Positions 18,587-27,719 of a stretch of 64,000 bases of DNA are shown piece after piece. Numbering within the stretch: position 1 is the first letter of the stretch; each line of letters begins with the position of its first letter. The translations under genes were made by a program, and so were the position numbers. The notes below the pieces were generated by a model that worked only from the letters and a program-made list of their open reading frames with translations, was not told where the DNA came from and searched no databases. Source of the DNA: Bacteroides faecichinchillae JCM 17102 (lineage in GTDB: Bacteria; Bacteroidota; Bacteroidia; Bacteroidales; Bacteroidaceae); the NCBI RefSeq assembly GCF_000614145.1, contig NZ_BAKK01000011.1:1-64000 (forward strand), written 5' to 3'.

Positions 18587-19849
18587 TTACTCTGCGTATT
18601 TCTTGAAGATAACACATGCATTGTGACCGCCAAATCCGAATGTATTGGACAAGGCAACATTAACTTCGCGTTTCTGAGCTTTGTTGAACGTGAAATTAAG
18701 GTCATAATCGATGTTCTCGTCATTGTCACCTTCTTCATGGTTGATAGTCGGAGGAACGATACCGTTCTTGATAGCAAGGATACTTGCAATAGATTCTACC
18801 GCACCGGCAGCACCCAGCAAGTGGCCTGTCATAGATTTTGTAGAACTGATGTTCAGTTCATAGGCATGATCACCGAACACTTCTTTAATAGCTTTGGCTT
18901 CAGAAATATCACCCACCGGAGTAGATGTTCCGTGTACATTAATGTAATCTACTTCTTTCGGGTCCATTTCTGCATCTTCCAACGCATTTCTCATTACCAG
19001 TTTGGCACCAAGGCCTTCAGGATGAGAAGCTGTCAGGTGATGAGCATCAGCCGACATACCTACACCGGCAATTTCTGCATAGATTTTTGCACCACGAGCT
19101 TTAGCGTGTTCCAGTTCTTCCAGGATCAAGCAACCACCACCTTCGCCCATTACGAAACCATCGCGGCTTGCACTGAACGGGCGTGAAGCTTTCGTTGCAT
19201 CGTCGTTACGAGTTGATAGAGCGTGCATAGCGTTGAAGCCACCTACACCGGCAGGGAAGATAGCCGCTTCGGAACCACCGGATACAATTACGTTTGCTTT
19301 TCCCAGACGAATCAGGTTGAAAGCATCGGCAATGGCATTGGTAGAAGTTGCACATGCTGAACAAGTCGCATAATTAGGACCATGGAAACCATACATAATA
19401 GAAATTTGTCCGGCTGCAATATCCGAGATCATCTTTGGGATGAAGAACGGATTGAATTTCGGACCCATTTCCTGACGGGTGTAGTAGTTGCCTACTTCTT
19501 CTTCAAATGTATGTATACCACCGATACCGGCGCCAAAAATAACACCGATTCTGTTCAGGTCTTCTTTTTCAGTGTCAAGACCGGAATCTTCAACAGCTTC
19601 TTTGGCAACAGCAATGGCATACTGCGTATACAGATCCATCTTTCTTGCCTCTTTGCGGTCGATATATTTCGTCACCTCGAAGTTTTTTACTTCGCATGCG
19701 AATTGAGTCTTGAACAGCGACGCATCAAAATGAGTAATAGGCCCTGCTCCACTAACCCCGTTCACAAGGTTTTCCCAGAATTCGGAAACGTTATTGCCAA
19801 CGGGAGTAATGGCGCCAAGACCTGTTACTACCACTCTTTTTAATTCCAT
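18587..19849 (-). CDS. fabF: 3-oxoacyl-ACP synthase II
   Basis: The 420-residue condensing enzyme elongates acyl-ACP with malonyl-ACP in fatty-acid synthesis. The nucleophile lies in CSACATSTNA (C166). The two active-site histidines lie in NVHGTSTPVGD and KSMTGHLLGAAGA, and the C-terminal glycine loop is NTFGFGGHNAC. Length and motifs are typical. It is 18 bp downstream of acpP and 3 bp upstream of rnc, forming the conserved acpP-fabF-rnc operon. Confidence 0.97.
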   Translation of the reverse strand: MELKRVVVTGLGAITPVGNNVSEFWENLVNGVSGAGPITHFDASLFKTQFACEVKNFEVTKYIDRKEARKMDLYTQYAIAVAKEAVEDSGLDTEKEDLNRIGVIFGAGIGGIHTFEEEVGNYYTRQEMGPKFNPFFIPKMISDIAAGQISIMYGFHGPNYATCSACATSTNAIADAFNLIRLGKANVIVSGGSEAAIFPAGVGGFNAMHALSTRNDDATKASRPFSASRDGFVMGEGGGCLILEELEHAKARGAKIYAEIAGVGMSADAHHLTASHPEGLGAKLVMRNALEDAEMDPKEVDYINVHGTSTPVGDISEAKAIKEVFGDHAYELNISSTKSMTGHLLGAAGAVESIASILAIKNGIVPPTINHEEGDNDENIDYDLNFTFNKAQKREVNVALSNTFGFGGHNACVIFKKYAE

Positions 19850-19867
19850 ATTGATGAAATCGGATGA

Positions 19868-20104
19868 TTACTTAGCGTGTTCTTCGATATAAGATACAGC
19901 ATCACCTACAGTACCAATTTTTTCAGCTTGGTCATCAGGAATAGAGATACCGAATTCTTTTTCGAATTCCATGATAAGTTCTACAGTGTCAAGAGAATCT
20001 GCTCCCAGATCGTTAGTAAAGCTTGCTTCGTTAGTAACTTCGGACTCTTCTACGCCTAATTTATCAACGATAATCCCTTTTACTCTTGATGCAATTTCAG
20101 ACAT
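19868..20104 (-). CDS. acpP: Acyl carrier protein
   Basis: The 78-residue acidic protein carries fatty-acyl intermediates. [12 protein letters not shown] contains the phosphopantetheine attachment serine at residue 37. It is the first gene of the acpP-fabF-rnc operon and divergent from purN. Confidence 0.97.
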   Translation of the reverse strand: MSEIASRVKGIIVDKLGVEESEVTNEASFTNDLGADSLDTVELIMEFEKEFGISIPDDQAEKIGTVGDAVSYIEEHAK

Positions 20105-20253
20105 AACTTTAAGTTTTTAATTAATAATTAGTTTTATTTCTTTAAATTTGCGGTGCAAAGGAATGAATATTTATCGTTTTGCGCAAATATTTGATTAAAT
20201 AAATGCAGGGTTTTGCACATTTTTCACTGTTTTGTGCATAGAAATCGTGAGTT

Positions 20254-20823
20254 ATGAGGAAAAATATCGCTATTTTCGCTTCCGGTTCCGGCACAAATGC
20301 TGAGAATATAATCCGGTATTTCCAAAAAAATAATTCCATTCGGGTATCACTTGTACTTTCCAATAATAGTGATGCTTATGTTGTGGAGCGTGCATATCGT
20401 TTAGGAGTATCTTGTAGTGTGTTTACTAAGGAAGATTGGACAGCCGGAGATGAAATTCTGGCTGTATTGCAGGAAGCGCATATTGATTTTATAGTGCTCG
20501 CCGGTTTCCTTGTTCGCGTGCCTGACTTGCTTTTGCATGCTTATCCTAATAAAATTATAAATATACATCCAGCTCTTTTGCCTAAGTTTGGCGGAAAGGG
20601 AATGTATGGTGATCGTGTTCATGAAGCAGTGGTAGCTGCGGGTGAAAAAGAAACTGGTATTACTATACATTATATTAATGAACATTATGATGAGGGAAGT
20701 ATTATTTTTCAAGCTACTTGCCCTGTGCTACCGGATGACTCTCCCGAAAGCGTGGCAAAGAAAGTGCACGTTTTGGAATATGAGCATTTTCCTCTTGTGA
20801 TAGAAAGACTCTTGTTGGAATAA
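20254..20823 (+). CDS. purN: Phosphoribosylglycinamide formyltransferase
   Basis: The 189-residue enzyme transfers the formyl group from 10-formyl-tetrahydrofolate to GAR in purine synthesis. The N-terminal FASGSGTNAENI binds substrate phosphate. Catalytic residues are N103 and H105 (NIHPALLPKF) and D146 (HYDEGSI). Length is typical. It is divergent from acpP, separated by 149 bp, and followed by a repeat-bearing gap. Confidence 0.95.
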   Translation: MRKNIAIFASGSGTNAENIIRYFQKNNSIRVSLVLSNNSDAYVVERAYRLGVSCSVFTKEDWTAGDEILAVLQEAHIDFIVLAGFLVRVPDLLLHAYPNKIINIHPALLPKFGGKGMYGDRVHEAVVAAGEKETGITIHYINEHYDEGSIIFQATCPVLPDDSPESVAKKVHVLEYEHFPLVIERLLLE

Positions 20824-20894
20824 GTAACTATTTTGAGTTAGAGCTGTGCTGGATTTGTAATGGGTTGATTGTCAATTTAATAAAGGAGGATGCT

Positions 20895-20982
20895 TTTCCT
20901 TTAAAAGAAACGAAGTGTTTCTCGGTGTGCGACGGGTCGTTTCTCGGTGTGCGACGGGTCGTTGCTTTTAAAGAAACGTTTC
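20895..20982. repeat. 22-bp tandem repeat with GAAAC/GTTTC dyads
   Basis: A 22-bp unit beginning GTTTCTCGGTGTGCG occurs twice without change (20917-20938 and 20939-20960). It is flanked by related A-rich segments (CTTTAAAAGAAACG before, CTTTTAAAGAAACG after). The left junction forms GAAAC-gaagt-GTTTC (20907-20921) and the right end the gapless dyad GAAACGTTTC (20973-20982). It sits in the 206-bp gap between convergent purN and pdxB. Confidence 0.85.
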
Positions 20983-21029
20983 CAATATTTATAGAGTAAG
21001 ATACGTTTGTAAGTAAAATGGATTGAAAA

Positions 21030-22076
21030 TTAAGGCGTAATACTTATTGTGTAAGCTTTTTCTTCTCTTCTTAAAGGATAATCACCTCGTAAAGTCTCAA
21101 ATTGTTCCGGTTGTTTTTTTAGTCGTTGACTGTCTTCAATCGGATTATAGATTTGAAGTAAGGCATCCTCATGAGTCTTTGCATATATGTATGAAGTAAC
21201 AGGTGTCGGCGGAGTGATCTCATAATCGGCTTCGATATGAAAGAATCTGCATATTGAATCCAGGGACATCCTTGTTGCATTCGCTTTTCCATCTGCCGAA
21301 TAACCTGCAATATGCGGGGTACCTATTAATACTTTATCTAATAATACCCGATTAATTTCCGGTTCATGTTCCCATACATCAATGACTGCATCCGAAATAG
21401 AATGATTTTTCAGTGCTTTCAATAGCGCATTCGTTTCTATAACTTCCCCACGGGATGTATTTATGATAACAGGTTTCCGTTTTAGTAAACGAAAAAATGT
21501 ATCATCAGCCAAATGAAATGTTTTATACTTACCTTCTTTATATAAAGGTACATGAAAAGTGATAATATCAGATTCCTCAGCGATCTTTTGTAGAGAAGTA
21601 AAAGAGGTGCTTTCTTCTTTTTCTTCCCTTGGTAGATCATTGAGTAGGACCCGCATACCAAAATCTTTGGCTACTTTGGCTACTTTATTTCCTACATTTC
21701 CTACTCCTACGATGCCGATAGTCAGGTCGCTTAGCTTTTTATGCAGTTGAGATTGTACGATCAAGAGAGCCGATTGTATATATTGTGCTACTGAAGCAGA
21801 ATTACATCCCGGTGCATTGGTCCATTCAATACCCGCCTGTTTGCAAAATACGGTATCGATATGGTCGAATCCAATTGTTGCTGTTGCGATAAATTTAACC
21901 TGACTACCTTCTAGTAACTCTCGGTTGCAATGTGTGCGGGTACGAATGATAAGAGCGTCAGCGTCTCTTACAAGTTCCGGAGTGAAGTCTTTTCCTGGTA
22001 CGTAAATCACTTTATCTGCTATTTTCTCAACAGCTTCTTTTATATAAGGAATCTTGTTATCTACAATAATTTTCAT
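21030..22076 (-). CDS. pdxB: Erythronate-4-phosphate dehydrogenase
   Basis: The 348-residue NAD-dependent D-2-hydroxyacid dehydrogenase acts in the second step of pyridoxal-phosphate synthesis. ATG 22076 (MKIIVDNKIPYI) is used rather than a TTG two codons upstream. Rossmann motif GIVGVGNVGNKVA; catalytic Arg in INTSRGEVIET, Glu in DVWEHEPE, His in GTPHIAGYS. The C-terminal part fits the PdxB-specific domain. It has its own promoter box (22100-22107) and is divergent from the surface-glycan operon. Confidence 0.93.
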   Translation of the reverse strand: MKIIVDNKIPYIKEAVEKIADKVIYVPGKDFTPELVRDADALIIRTRTHCNRELLEGSQVKFIATATIGFDHIDTVFCKQAGIEWTNAPGCNSASVAQYIQSALLIVQSQLHKKLSDLTIGIVGVGNVGNKVAKVAKDFGMRVLLNDLPREEKEESTSFTSLQKIAEESDIITFHVPLYKEGKYKTFHLADDTFFRLLKRKPVIINTSRGEVIETNALLKALKNHSISDAVIDVWEHEPEINRVLLDKVLIGTPHIAGYSADGKANATRMSLDSICRFFHIEADYEITPPTPVTSYIYAKTHEDALLQIYNPIEDSQRLKKQPEQFETLRGDYPLRREEKAYTISITP

Positions 22077-22099
22077 ATACAATTTAGCTTTTAGTTGAA

Positions 22100-22107
22100 C
22101 AAAGATA
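22100..22107 (-). promoter_or_regulatory. -7 box of pdxB
   Basis: CAAAGATA (TATCTTTG on the coding strand) lies 24 bp before ATG 22076. Confidence 0.5.
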
Positions 22108-22130
22108 GGAAATAAAAAAGTAAAAAACGG

Positions 22131-22161
22131 TTGCTCGTCTGAAAAATATTACATAGCTTTG
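22131..22161 (+). promoter_or_regulatory. Promoter of the DUF4254-GT9-GT90-kinase operon
   Basis: TTG at 22131-22133 and TAGCTTTG at 22154-22161 fit the Bacteroides -33/-7 pair with 20 bp spacing. The first start codon follows 32 bp later. Confidence 0.55.
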
Positions 22162-22193
22162 TCCTATTATATACCTATTAGTATCTTAAGATT

Positions 22194-22798
22194 ATGACAT
22201 TTAGTAACCTTTGCAATGATATTTTCTGGAAATCGACTAACGATTATCATGTAACAGATAGTGTGGATGCTCCGATGAACAATCCTTACGAATTGAAGTC
22301 TATCGAATATTATCTATATTTGAAGAATTGGATTGATGCGGTACAATGGCATTTTGAAGATATTATTCGTGATCCTCAAATTGATCCGGTAGAAGCTTTG
22401 GCACTGAAACGAAGGATTGATAAATCTAATCAGGACGTACGGATTTAGTAGAGTTGATAGATAGCTATTTCTTGGACAGGTATAAAGGTGTAACACCTCT
22501 GGAGAATGCTACAATTAACACAGAAAGTCCTGCGTGGGCAATTGACCGTCTTTCTATTCTTGCATTGAAAATTTATCACATGCAACAGGAAGTGGAACGT
22601 ACTGACACTACGGAAGAACATCGTGCACAATGTCGTACTAAATTAAATATTCTTCTTGAACAGAAGAAAGATCTTTCTTCTGCTATCGACCAGTTGCTGG
22701 GGGATATTGAGGGCGGAAGAAAATATATGAAAGTATATAAACAGATGAAGATGTATAACGACCCGGCATTGAACCCGGTGCTTTATGCTAAGAAATAA
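22194..22798 (+). pseudogene. DUF4254 protein, one frameshift
   Basis: Two frames (22194-22448 and 22454-22798) form one gene. The first ends KSNQDVRI. Adding one C at about 22433 (GAC GTA to GAC CGT) gives NQDRTDLVELIDSYFLD and a protein of 201 residues, the normal size of DUF4254 proteins. These small, mostly helical proteins of unknown function often precede heptosyltransferase-like genes in Bacteroidetes, and here the GT9 gene follows 3 bp later. It is the leader gene of the surface-glycan operon. A single C deletion in a CC pair may be a read error. Confidence 0.8.
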
Positions 22799-22801
22799 CG
22801 A

Positions 22802-23833
22802 ATGGCGCATATTCTGATTATCCGTTTTTCTGCTCTTGGTGATGTAGCAATGACCATTCCGGTGATTCATTCGCTAGCCACACAGTACCCACAACACGAC
22901 ATAACTGTGTTGAGTCGTGCGGTATGGCAACCTCTTTTTGAAGGATTACCGTCGAATGTCAGTTTTGTTGGTGCCGATTTGACCGGTAAACATAAAGGAA
23001 TATGGGGATTAAATTCACTTTATTCTCAATTGAAAAGGTTGCATATTGATTATGTGGCGGATTTTCATCATGTATTGCGTTCCAAGTATTTGTGTTTAAG
23101 ATTTTGGTTGGCTAATATTCCTGTTGCTTTTATTAGGAAGGGGAGGGCAGGAAAGAGAAAATTGGTTCGCCGTCATCATAAAGTTTTAGAGAATCAAAAG
23201 AGTTCTTTTCGTCGGTATGCTGATGTATTGGAGGAATTAGGTTTTCCGGTATTGTTAAATTTCTCTTCTATTTATGGAGAGGGAAAGGGTGATTTCTCGG
23301 AAATTGAACCGGTTACAGGACCAAAAGGAAATCATAAATGGATTGGAATTGCTCCTTTTGCCAAACATCTTGGAAAGATCTATCCGATTGAGTTGCAGGA
23401 ACAGGTTGTAGCCCATTTTGCTGCCAATCCGGATGTTCAGGTTTTCTTGTTCGGAGGTGGCAAGAATGAGCAGGAAATTTTTGATTCTTGGACAGCCAAA
23501 TATCCTTCTGTGGTTTCTATGATCGGTAAATTGAATATGCGTACGGAATTAAATCTGATGAGTCATCTGGACGTAATGCTTTCAATGGATTCGGCTAATA
23601 TGCATTTGGCTTCGTTGGTAAATATCCCAGTTGTTTCTATCTGGGGAGCTACCCATCCGTATGCCGGCTTTATGGGTTGGAAACAGTTGCCTGTCAATAC
23701 AGTGCAGCTTGATTTGTCTTGTCGCCCTTGTTCTGTATATGGTCAGAAACCATGTTGGCGAGGTGATTATGCTTGTCTGAGGGAGATAAAACCGGAACAA
23801 GTGATTGCTAAGATTGAAGGAATCATTCACTAG
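22802..23833 (+). CDS. GT9 heptosyltransferase-like glycosyltransferase
   Basis: The 343-residue protein starts IIRFSALGDVAMTIPVIHSL, the N-terminal nucleotide-sugar pocket signature of glycosyltransferase family 9 (ADP-heptose:LPS heptosyltransferases). The C-terminal half shows SMDSANMHLASLVNIPVV and IWGATHPYAG, the family donor-binding motif. It probably adds a core sugar to lipid A or LOS at the inner membrane. It follows DUF4254 by 3 bp and precedes a GT90 and an LPS-kinase gene, a core-assembly operon. Sugar identity is unknown. Confidence 0.88.
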   Translation: MAHILIIRFSALGDVAMTIPVIHSLATQYPQHDITVLSRAVWQPLFEGLPSNVSFVGADLTGKHKGIWGLNSLYSQLKRLHIDYVADFHHVLRSKYLCLRFWLANIPVAFIRKGRAGKRKLVRRHHKVLENQKSSFRRYADVLEELGFPVLLNFSSIYGEGKGDFSEIEPVTGPKGNHKWIGIAPFAKHLGKIYPIELQEQVVAHFAANPDVQVFLFGGGKNEQEIFDSWTAKYPSVVSMIGKLNMRTELNLMSHLDVMLSMDSANMHLASLVNIPVVSIWGATHPYAGFMGWKQLPVNTVQLDLSCRPCSVYGQKPCWRGDYACLREIKPEQVIAKIEGIIH

Positions 23834-23861
23834 AAAAATACCCCCAATATACTGAAGTGAG

Positions 23862-24842
23862 ATGAAGAATAAACTTTTATATAAATTGCGTAGTGGAAAG
23901 AATCCCAAAATTATTTATTATTCGGTAAATGTTTGGAGGCTTTTGATGCCAAAGGTTCTGTTTCGGATGCGTTTGTATAAGAGACTCGCTTCTTTATCTT
24001 GTAGGAAAGACAAAGAATATATCGAGAAACGTGTAGATTATTATAATAAACTGTCAGGTATTGTTCAATTACCTTTATCTGCTCCTCATCTTGCAGAGCA
24101 TAAAATGGGTGGTCAGAAAGTTTATTTCTTCGATACCTATCAATATACCCGTTGGTTTCCGGATTCGTATCGATGGGGCTTTTGTCCGGGTGATGTAACT
24201 CACGTTCCAGAATATCCTTCTATTGTGAAGAGTCGTCCATTGACCGAGAACAATGAGAATTCAGTTGTGATGAAGTTGGATAAGGTCCGCCATTTTATAT
24301 TTGTAAATGATAAGAAACCATTTACAGCTAAGAAAGATAAGCTTATTTTCCGTGGAAAGGTGAAAGGCAAGGCATCACGTAGAGCTTTTATGGAGATGTA
24401 TTTCCATCACCCAATGTGCGATTTGGGAGATGTAAGTAAGAATACGACGGATCCTCAGGAATGGCAAACTGAGAAAAAAACGATAAGGGAACATTTGGAT
24501 TATAAATTCATTTTAGCGCTTGAAGGAAATGATGTAGCTAGTAATCTGAAATGGATCATGTCTTCTAATTCGATTGCTGTTATGCCACGTCCCACTTGTG
24601 AGACATGGTTTATGGAAGGTACGTTAATACCGAATTATCATTATATTGAAATAAAACCGGATTTCTCGGACTTGGAATTACGTTTATGTTATTATATTGA
24701 ACATATTGATGAAGCACAACAAATAATAAAGCATGCTAATGAATATGTTTCACAGTTTAAGGATAAAAGTCGAGAAGATTTAATATCTTTGTTGGTGTTA
24801 AATAAATATTTTAAGGCAACGGGGCAAAAGCTTGCACCATGA
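23862..24842 (+). CDS. GT90-family (CAP10/LpsA-like) glycosyltransferase
   Basis: The 326-residue protein matches the GT90 family: FPDSYRWGFCPGDVTHVPEYP, KLIFRGKVKGKASRRAF, and the C-terminal block YKFILALEGNDVASNLKWIM followed by MPRPTCETWF. GT90 enzymes include LpsA-like LPS glycosyltransferases and cap xylosyl- or glucosyltransferases. It is the third gene of the plus-strand LOS operon, 28 bp after the GT9 gene. It presumably adds a pentose or hexose to the LOS core; specificity is not readable. Confidence 0.87.
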   Translation: MKNKLLYKLRSGKNPKIIYYSVNVWRLLMPKVLFRMRLYKRLASLSCRKDKEYIEKRVDYYNKLSGIVQLPLSAPHLAEHKMGGQKVYFFDTYQYTRWFPDSYRWGFCPGDVTHVPEYPSIVKSRPLTENNENSVVMKLDKVRHFIFVNDKKPFTAKKDKLIFRGKVKGKASRRAFMEMYFHHPMCDLGDVSKNTTDPQEWQTEKKTIREHLDYKFILALEGNDVASNLKWIMSSNSIAVMPRPTCETWFMEGTLIPNYHYIEIKPDFSDLELRLCYYIEHIDEAQQIIKHANEYVSQFKDKSREDLISLLVLNKYFKATGQKLAP

Positions 24843-24885
24843 AAGGATGATTGAAAAAACAATATATTTGAGTTAAAAGAGAAGT

Positions 24886-25797
24886 ATGAGAACAACTATT
24901 AATCCGAAATACGAATACCTTCAGGAACAAATCGAACATATTCCCGAGCTTTTTGAAGAAAGAGGCGAGGTAATATACGAAGCTCGTAATGTCTTGAGGA
25001 GAGCATTTATCGGTGATGTAGAAGTAGTTGTTAAGAGTTTTATGCGGCCTCATATCATCAATCGCGTTGCTTATTCTTTTTTTCGTAAGTCAAAAGCGGT
25101 TCGTTCTTATATTTATTCTACAGAAATTATAAATTATGGGTTTTGTAGTCCTGAACCGGTTGCTGTGATTGAACAGTACCACTTGGGACTTCTGACTAAT
25201 AGTTATTATATTTGCCGGTATGATGATGGTGAGACAGTACGTAGTTTGATGAGTGGTACTGTTGCCGGTAATGAAGAAAAGTTAAAAGCTTTCGCTCATT
25301 ATACAGTCGATTTGCATCGTGCCGGGATTCTTCATTTAGATTATTCTCCCGGTAACATTCTGATACATTCAACTGAGGAGGGTTATTCCTTCTCATTAGT
25401 CGATGTGAATAGAATGTGCCTGGTGTCACAGGTAGATTGTGAAACTGTTGCTGAAAATTTGCGTCGTCTATGTAACTCTCGTGAAGTATTGAACTATATT
25501 GTAGGTGAATATGCGTCTATTCTTGGTTGGGATGTGAAGAAAATGCAAGAACGTGCCACTTGGTACAGTGACCGATTCTTTGCCGATTTTACATTCCGTC
25601 GTGCTGCGAAAAAGATTCATGGGCGACATATTCCGAGTATAATTTTATATTTTAAGGCCTTCCGTAGATTACGTAAATTATTAGGAGAGTCATCTCCTTT
25701 ATATCATTGGTTATATAAAAAAGAGAAGCAAATGTATCACACTTACTTCTCTCAATATGACTATCGCCATGTCTTTTCTCCCGAATATGCTGATTGA
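24886..25797 (+). CDS. LPS core (InaA/WaaP-like) kinase
   Basis: The 303-residue protein has a kinase-like fold of the LPS-core kinase group. The catalytic loop is LHRAGILHLDYSPGNILIH (HxDxxxxN) and the metal aspartate is in SLVDVNRM. VVVKSFMRP holds the probable ATP-binding lysine. Members phosphorylate Kdo or heptose in the LPS core at the cytoplasmic face. It ends the operon with DUF4254, GT9 and GT90 and converges on a GT25 gene only 9 bp away. Confidence 0.86.
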   Translation: MRTTINPKYEYLQEQIEHIPELFEERGEVIYEARNVLRRAFIGDVEVVVKSFMRPHIINRVAYSFFRKSKAVRSYIYSTEIINYGFCSPEPVAVIEQYHLGLLTNSYYICRYDDGETVRSLMSGTVAGNEEKLKAFAHYTVDLHRAGILHLDYSPGNILIHSTEEGYSFSLVDVNRMCLVSQVDCETVAENLRRLCNSREVLNYIVGEYASILGWDVKKMQERATWYSDRFFADFTFRRAAKKIHGRHIPSIILYFKAFRRLRKLLGESSPLYHWLYKKEKQMYHTYFSQYDYRHVFSPEYAD

Positions 25798-25806
25798 TCC
25801 GGGTTA

Positions 25807-26550
25807 TTATCTTAGAAAATAAAGCAGTTGTTTATATGTTAATTTAAACTTCCAAGAAGCCCATATACAGAATTCTTTTTTGGAAGAAATAGATGAATGG
25901 AATTTTCCCGTGAAACTTCCTTGAGATGCAATTGTAGGCTGACACCAGTAATATGGAAAATTAACTTCCTTAATCAGTAGAGAATGTAATAAATCAATAG
26001 GTCTTTCGCATTTATTCTTTGCTACATAATTCATTATCTGTTCTGCTGCACCGCGGCTGATGTAGTATGCTCCAGTCATTCTATCTTTATCTCCTTTGTA
26101 CAAATATTGTCCTTTGACTCTCTGGCTTCTGGGTATGAATCTTAGTCTACTGTTTTCAAAAGAAATAAAAATGTCCTTGATTGGCATATTATCAAATTCT
26201 CTCATACATTGATTGAATATTGGAGTGAATTTCTTGTCCAAGATACAGTCGTCTTCCAATATTAGAGCTCCTTTCAGGTTGTTCTTTAGGATATATTCGT
26301 ATGCAAGAAAGTGTTTATAGCAACATGAAGTCTTGGCTGTACCCCCATACATGTTTTCTTTACCTTCATTCTTAAAGTATTTCTGCAGAACTTCCGTTGT
26401 AATATCTTTGATATCTCCATCCAAAATATACTCAAAGGGAATATGTAATTCACCCAACATCTTTTCAATATGTTTGGCTCTTTCTTCGTAACCTTGTTTT
26501 ACGTGTAAAACAAGAACTTTTTCGGTAATAACGGAAGATTGATTTGTCAT
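25807..26550 (-). CDS. GT25-family LPS glycosyltransferase
   Basis: The 247-residue protein matches LPS glycosyltransferase family 25: VLHVKQGYEERAKHIEKML, SCCYKHFLAYEYIL and the acidic donor motif ALILEDDCIL. It ends with MTGAYYISRGAAEQIM, also typical. GT25 enzymes include LOS galactosyltransferases such as LgtB/LgtE. Its start overlaps the stop of the upstream GT4 gene by 4 bp (ATGA), so the two are translationally coupled. Confidence 0.87.
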   Translation of the reverse strand: MTNQSSVITEKVLVLHVKQGYEERAKHIEKMLGELHIPFEYILDGDIKDITTEVLQKYFKNEGKENMYGGTAKTSCCYKHFLAYEYILKNNLKGALILEDDCILDKKFTPIFNQCMREFDNMPIKDIFISFENSRLRFIPRSQRVKGQYLYKGDKDRMTGAYYISRGAAEQIMNYVAKNKCERPIDLLHSLLIKEVNFPYYWCQPTIASQGSFTGKFHSSISSKKEFCIWASWKFKLTYKQLLYFLR

Positions 26551-27683
26551 AGCTTACACGTTTTTTCGTATATGTTCATAATTAATTTCGCTTGTTCCTG
26601 GTCAGAAAATCGTTTCACAAATTGCTTTCCATTTTCCACCATTTTCTGCCTAAGGCTGTTATCATTTAATATTCTATTAAATGCAACTCCAATTTCTTCT
26701 ACACTATCCGGATTTATATAGAGAGAGTCCGGTCCTCCTGCTTCTTCCAGACAGGATCCTTTGGCTGCTACTACCGGTGTACCGGAATATAATGCTTCTA
26801 TAATTGGTATCCCAAAACCTTCAAAGTAAGAAGGATAAGTGAATATCTCAGCACATTGATAGAAAACTGGCAGATCGTTGAATGGTATATTATTAAAGAT
26901 ATGTACTCTTTTCGTTAAATGATGATCATTCACAAACTGTTCTATCTTTTTTGTATATGGAGTGCGCTTCCCTACAATTACGAGATGAATGTCTTCAGAT
27001 AATTGCAGTAATGCTTGTACAGCTAATAAAGAATTCTTACGATCTTCAATACTTCCTACATTTAGTATAAATCGCGCTGGCAATCGGTACTTATTACGTA
27101 TCTCTTTTTTGATTTCTTCGCTGACTGTTTGTTCAAATATGGGATCGCAACCTTGGTATACTACTTCTATTTTAGAAGCAGGTATTCGAAAATAGTCCAT
27201 AATGTCCCTCTTTGTACATTCGCTGATTGCGATAATACGGTCGGCATTCTCGCAAGCTTTTCGAAATTTATAGGTATATATCTTTCTGTCTATAAAATGA
27301 TAATACTGAGGAAATCTTAGAAAAATTAGATCATGTATAGTGACAATGCTTTTTATAGGGCTTTTATGAATATTCAAGGGAAGTTCATTGCTGAGTCCAT
27401 GAAATAAATCAATCTTTTCTTCTTCCAGTTGTTTTGTTATTCCTTTGATACGCCAGATTGAACTTAGTTTCTTCCAAAAGGTTCCTTTAGGGTAAATGAT
27501 GCTTAGCTGGCGGAATTGTTCGGTCAGTTTTTCTAATCTTTTATTATCACGCTTTTTCGGTGCATATAAAAGATAACGATTATCTGGGTAGAAACGACAA
27601 AGAATCTCCGCAATATAACGGCTGTAATTACCTAATCCGGTATAATTTTGTACTGCACGTTTTCCGTCAAAGCCAATTCTCAT
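26547..27683 (-). CDS. GT4-family glycosyltransferase
   Basis: The 378-residue GT-B enzyme has N-terminal GLGNYSRYIAEIL and a C-terminal donor domain with FILNVGSIEDRKN and YPSYFEGFGIPIIEALYSGTPVV, in which the E(x)7E pair of GT4 retaining transferases is visible. Cytoplasmic, using nucleotide-sugar donors. It is followed by GT25 with an ATGA overlap and lies 36 bp downstream of the licD-like gene, near the 3' end of a long minus-strand run starting at 31142. Confidence 0.9.
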   Translation of the reverse strand: MRIGFDGKRAVQNYTGLGNYSRYIAEILCRFYPDNRYLLYAPKKRDNKRLEKLTEQFRQLSIIYPKGTFWKKLSSIWRIKGITKQLEEEKIDLFHGLSNELPLNIHKSPIKSIVTIHDLIFLRFPQYYHFIDRKIYTYKFRKACENADRIIAISECTKRDIMDYFRIPASKIEVVYQGCDPIFEQTVSEEIKKEIRNKYRLPARFILNVGSIEDRKNSLLAVQALLQLSEDIHLVIVGKRTPYTKKIEQFVNDHHLTKRVHIFNNIPFNDLPVFYQCAEIFTYPSYFEGFGIPIIEALYSGTPVVAAKGSCLEEAGGPDSLYINPDSVEEIGVAFNRILNDNSLRQKMVENGKQFVKRFSDQEQAKLIMNIYEKTCKL

Positions 27684-27719
27684 CTTATTTGTTTTCTCTT
27701 AGTATTGTCATTTATATAT

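Noticed and set aside
18623-19186. 187-residue plus-strand frame opposite fabF
   Set aside because: Antisense shadow of a strongly conserved gene, with no start signal or recognisable motif.
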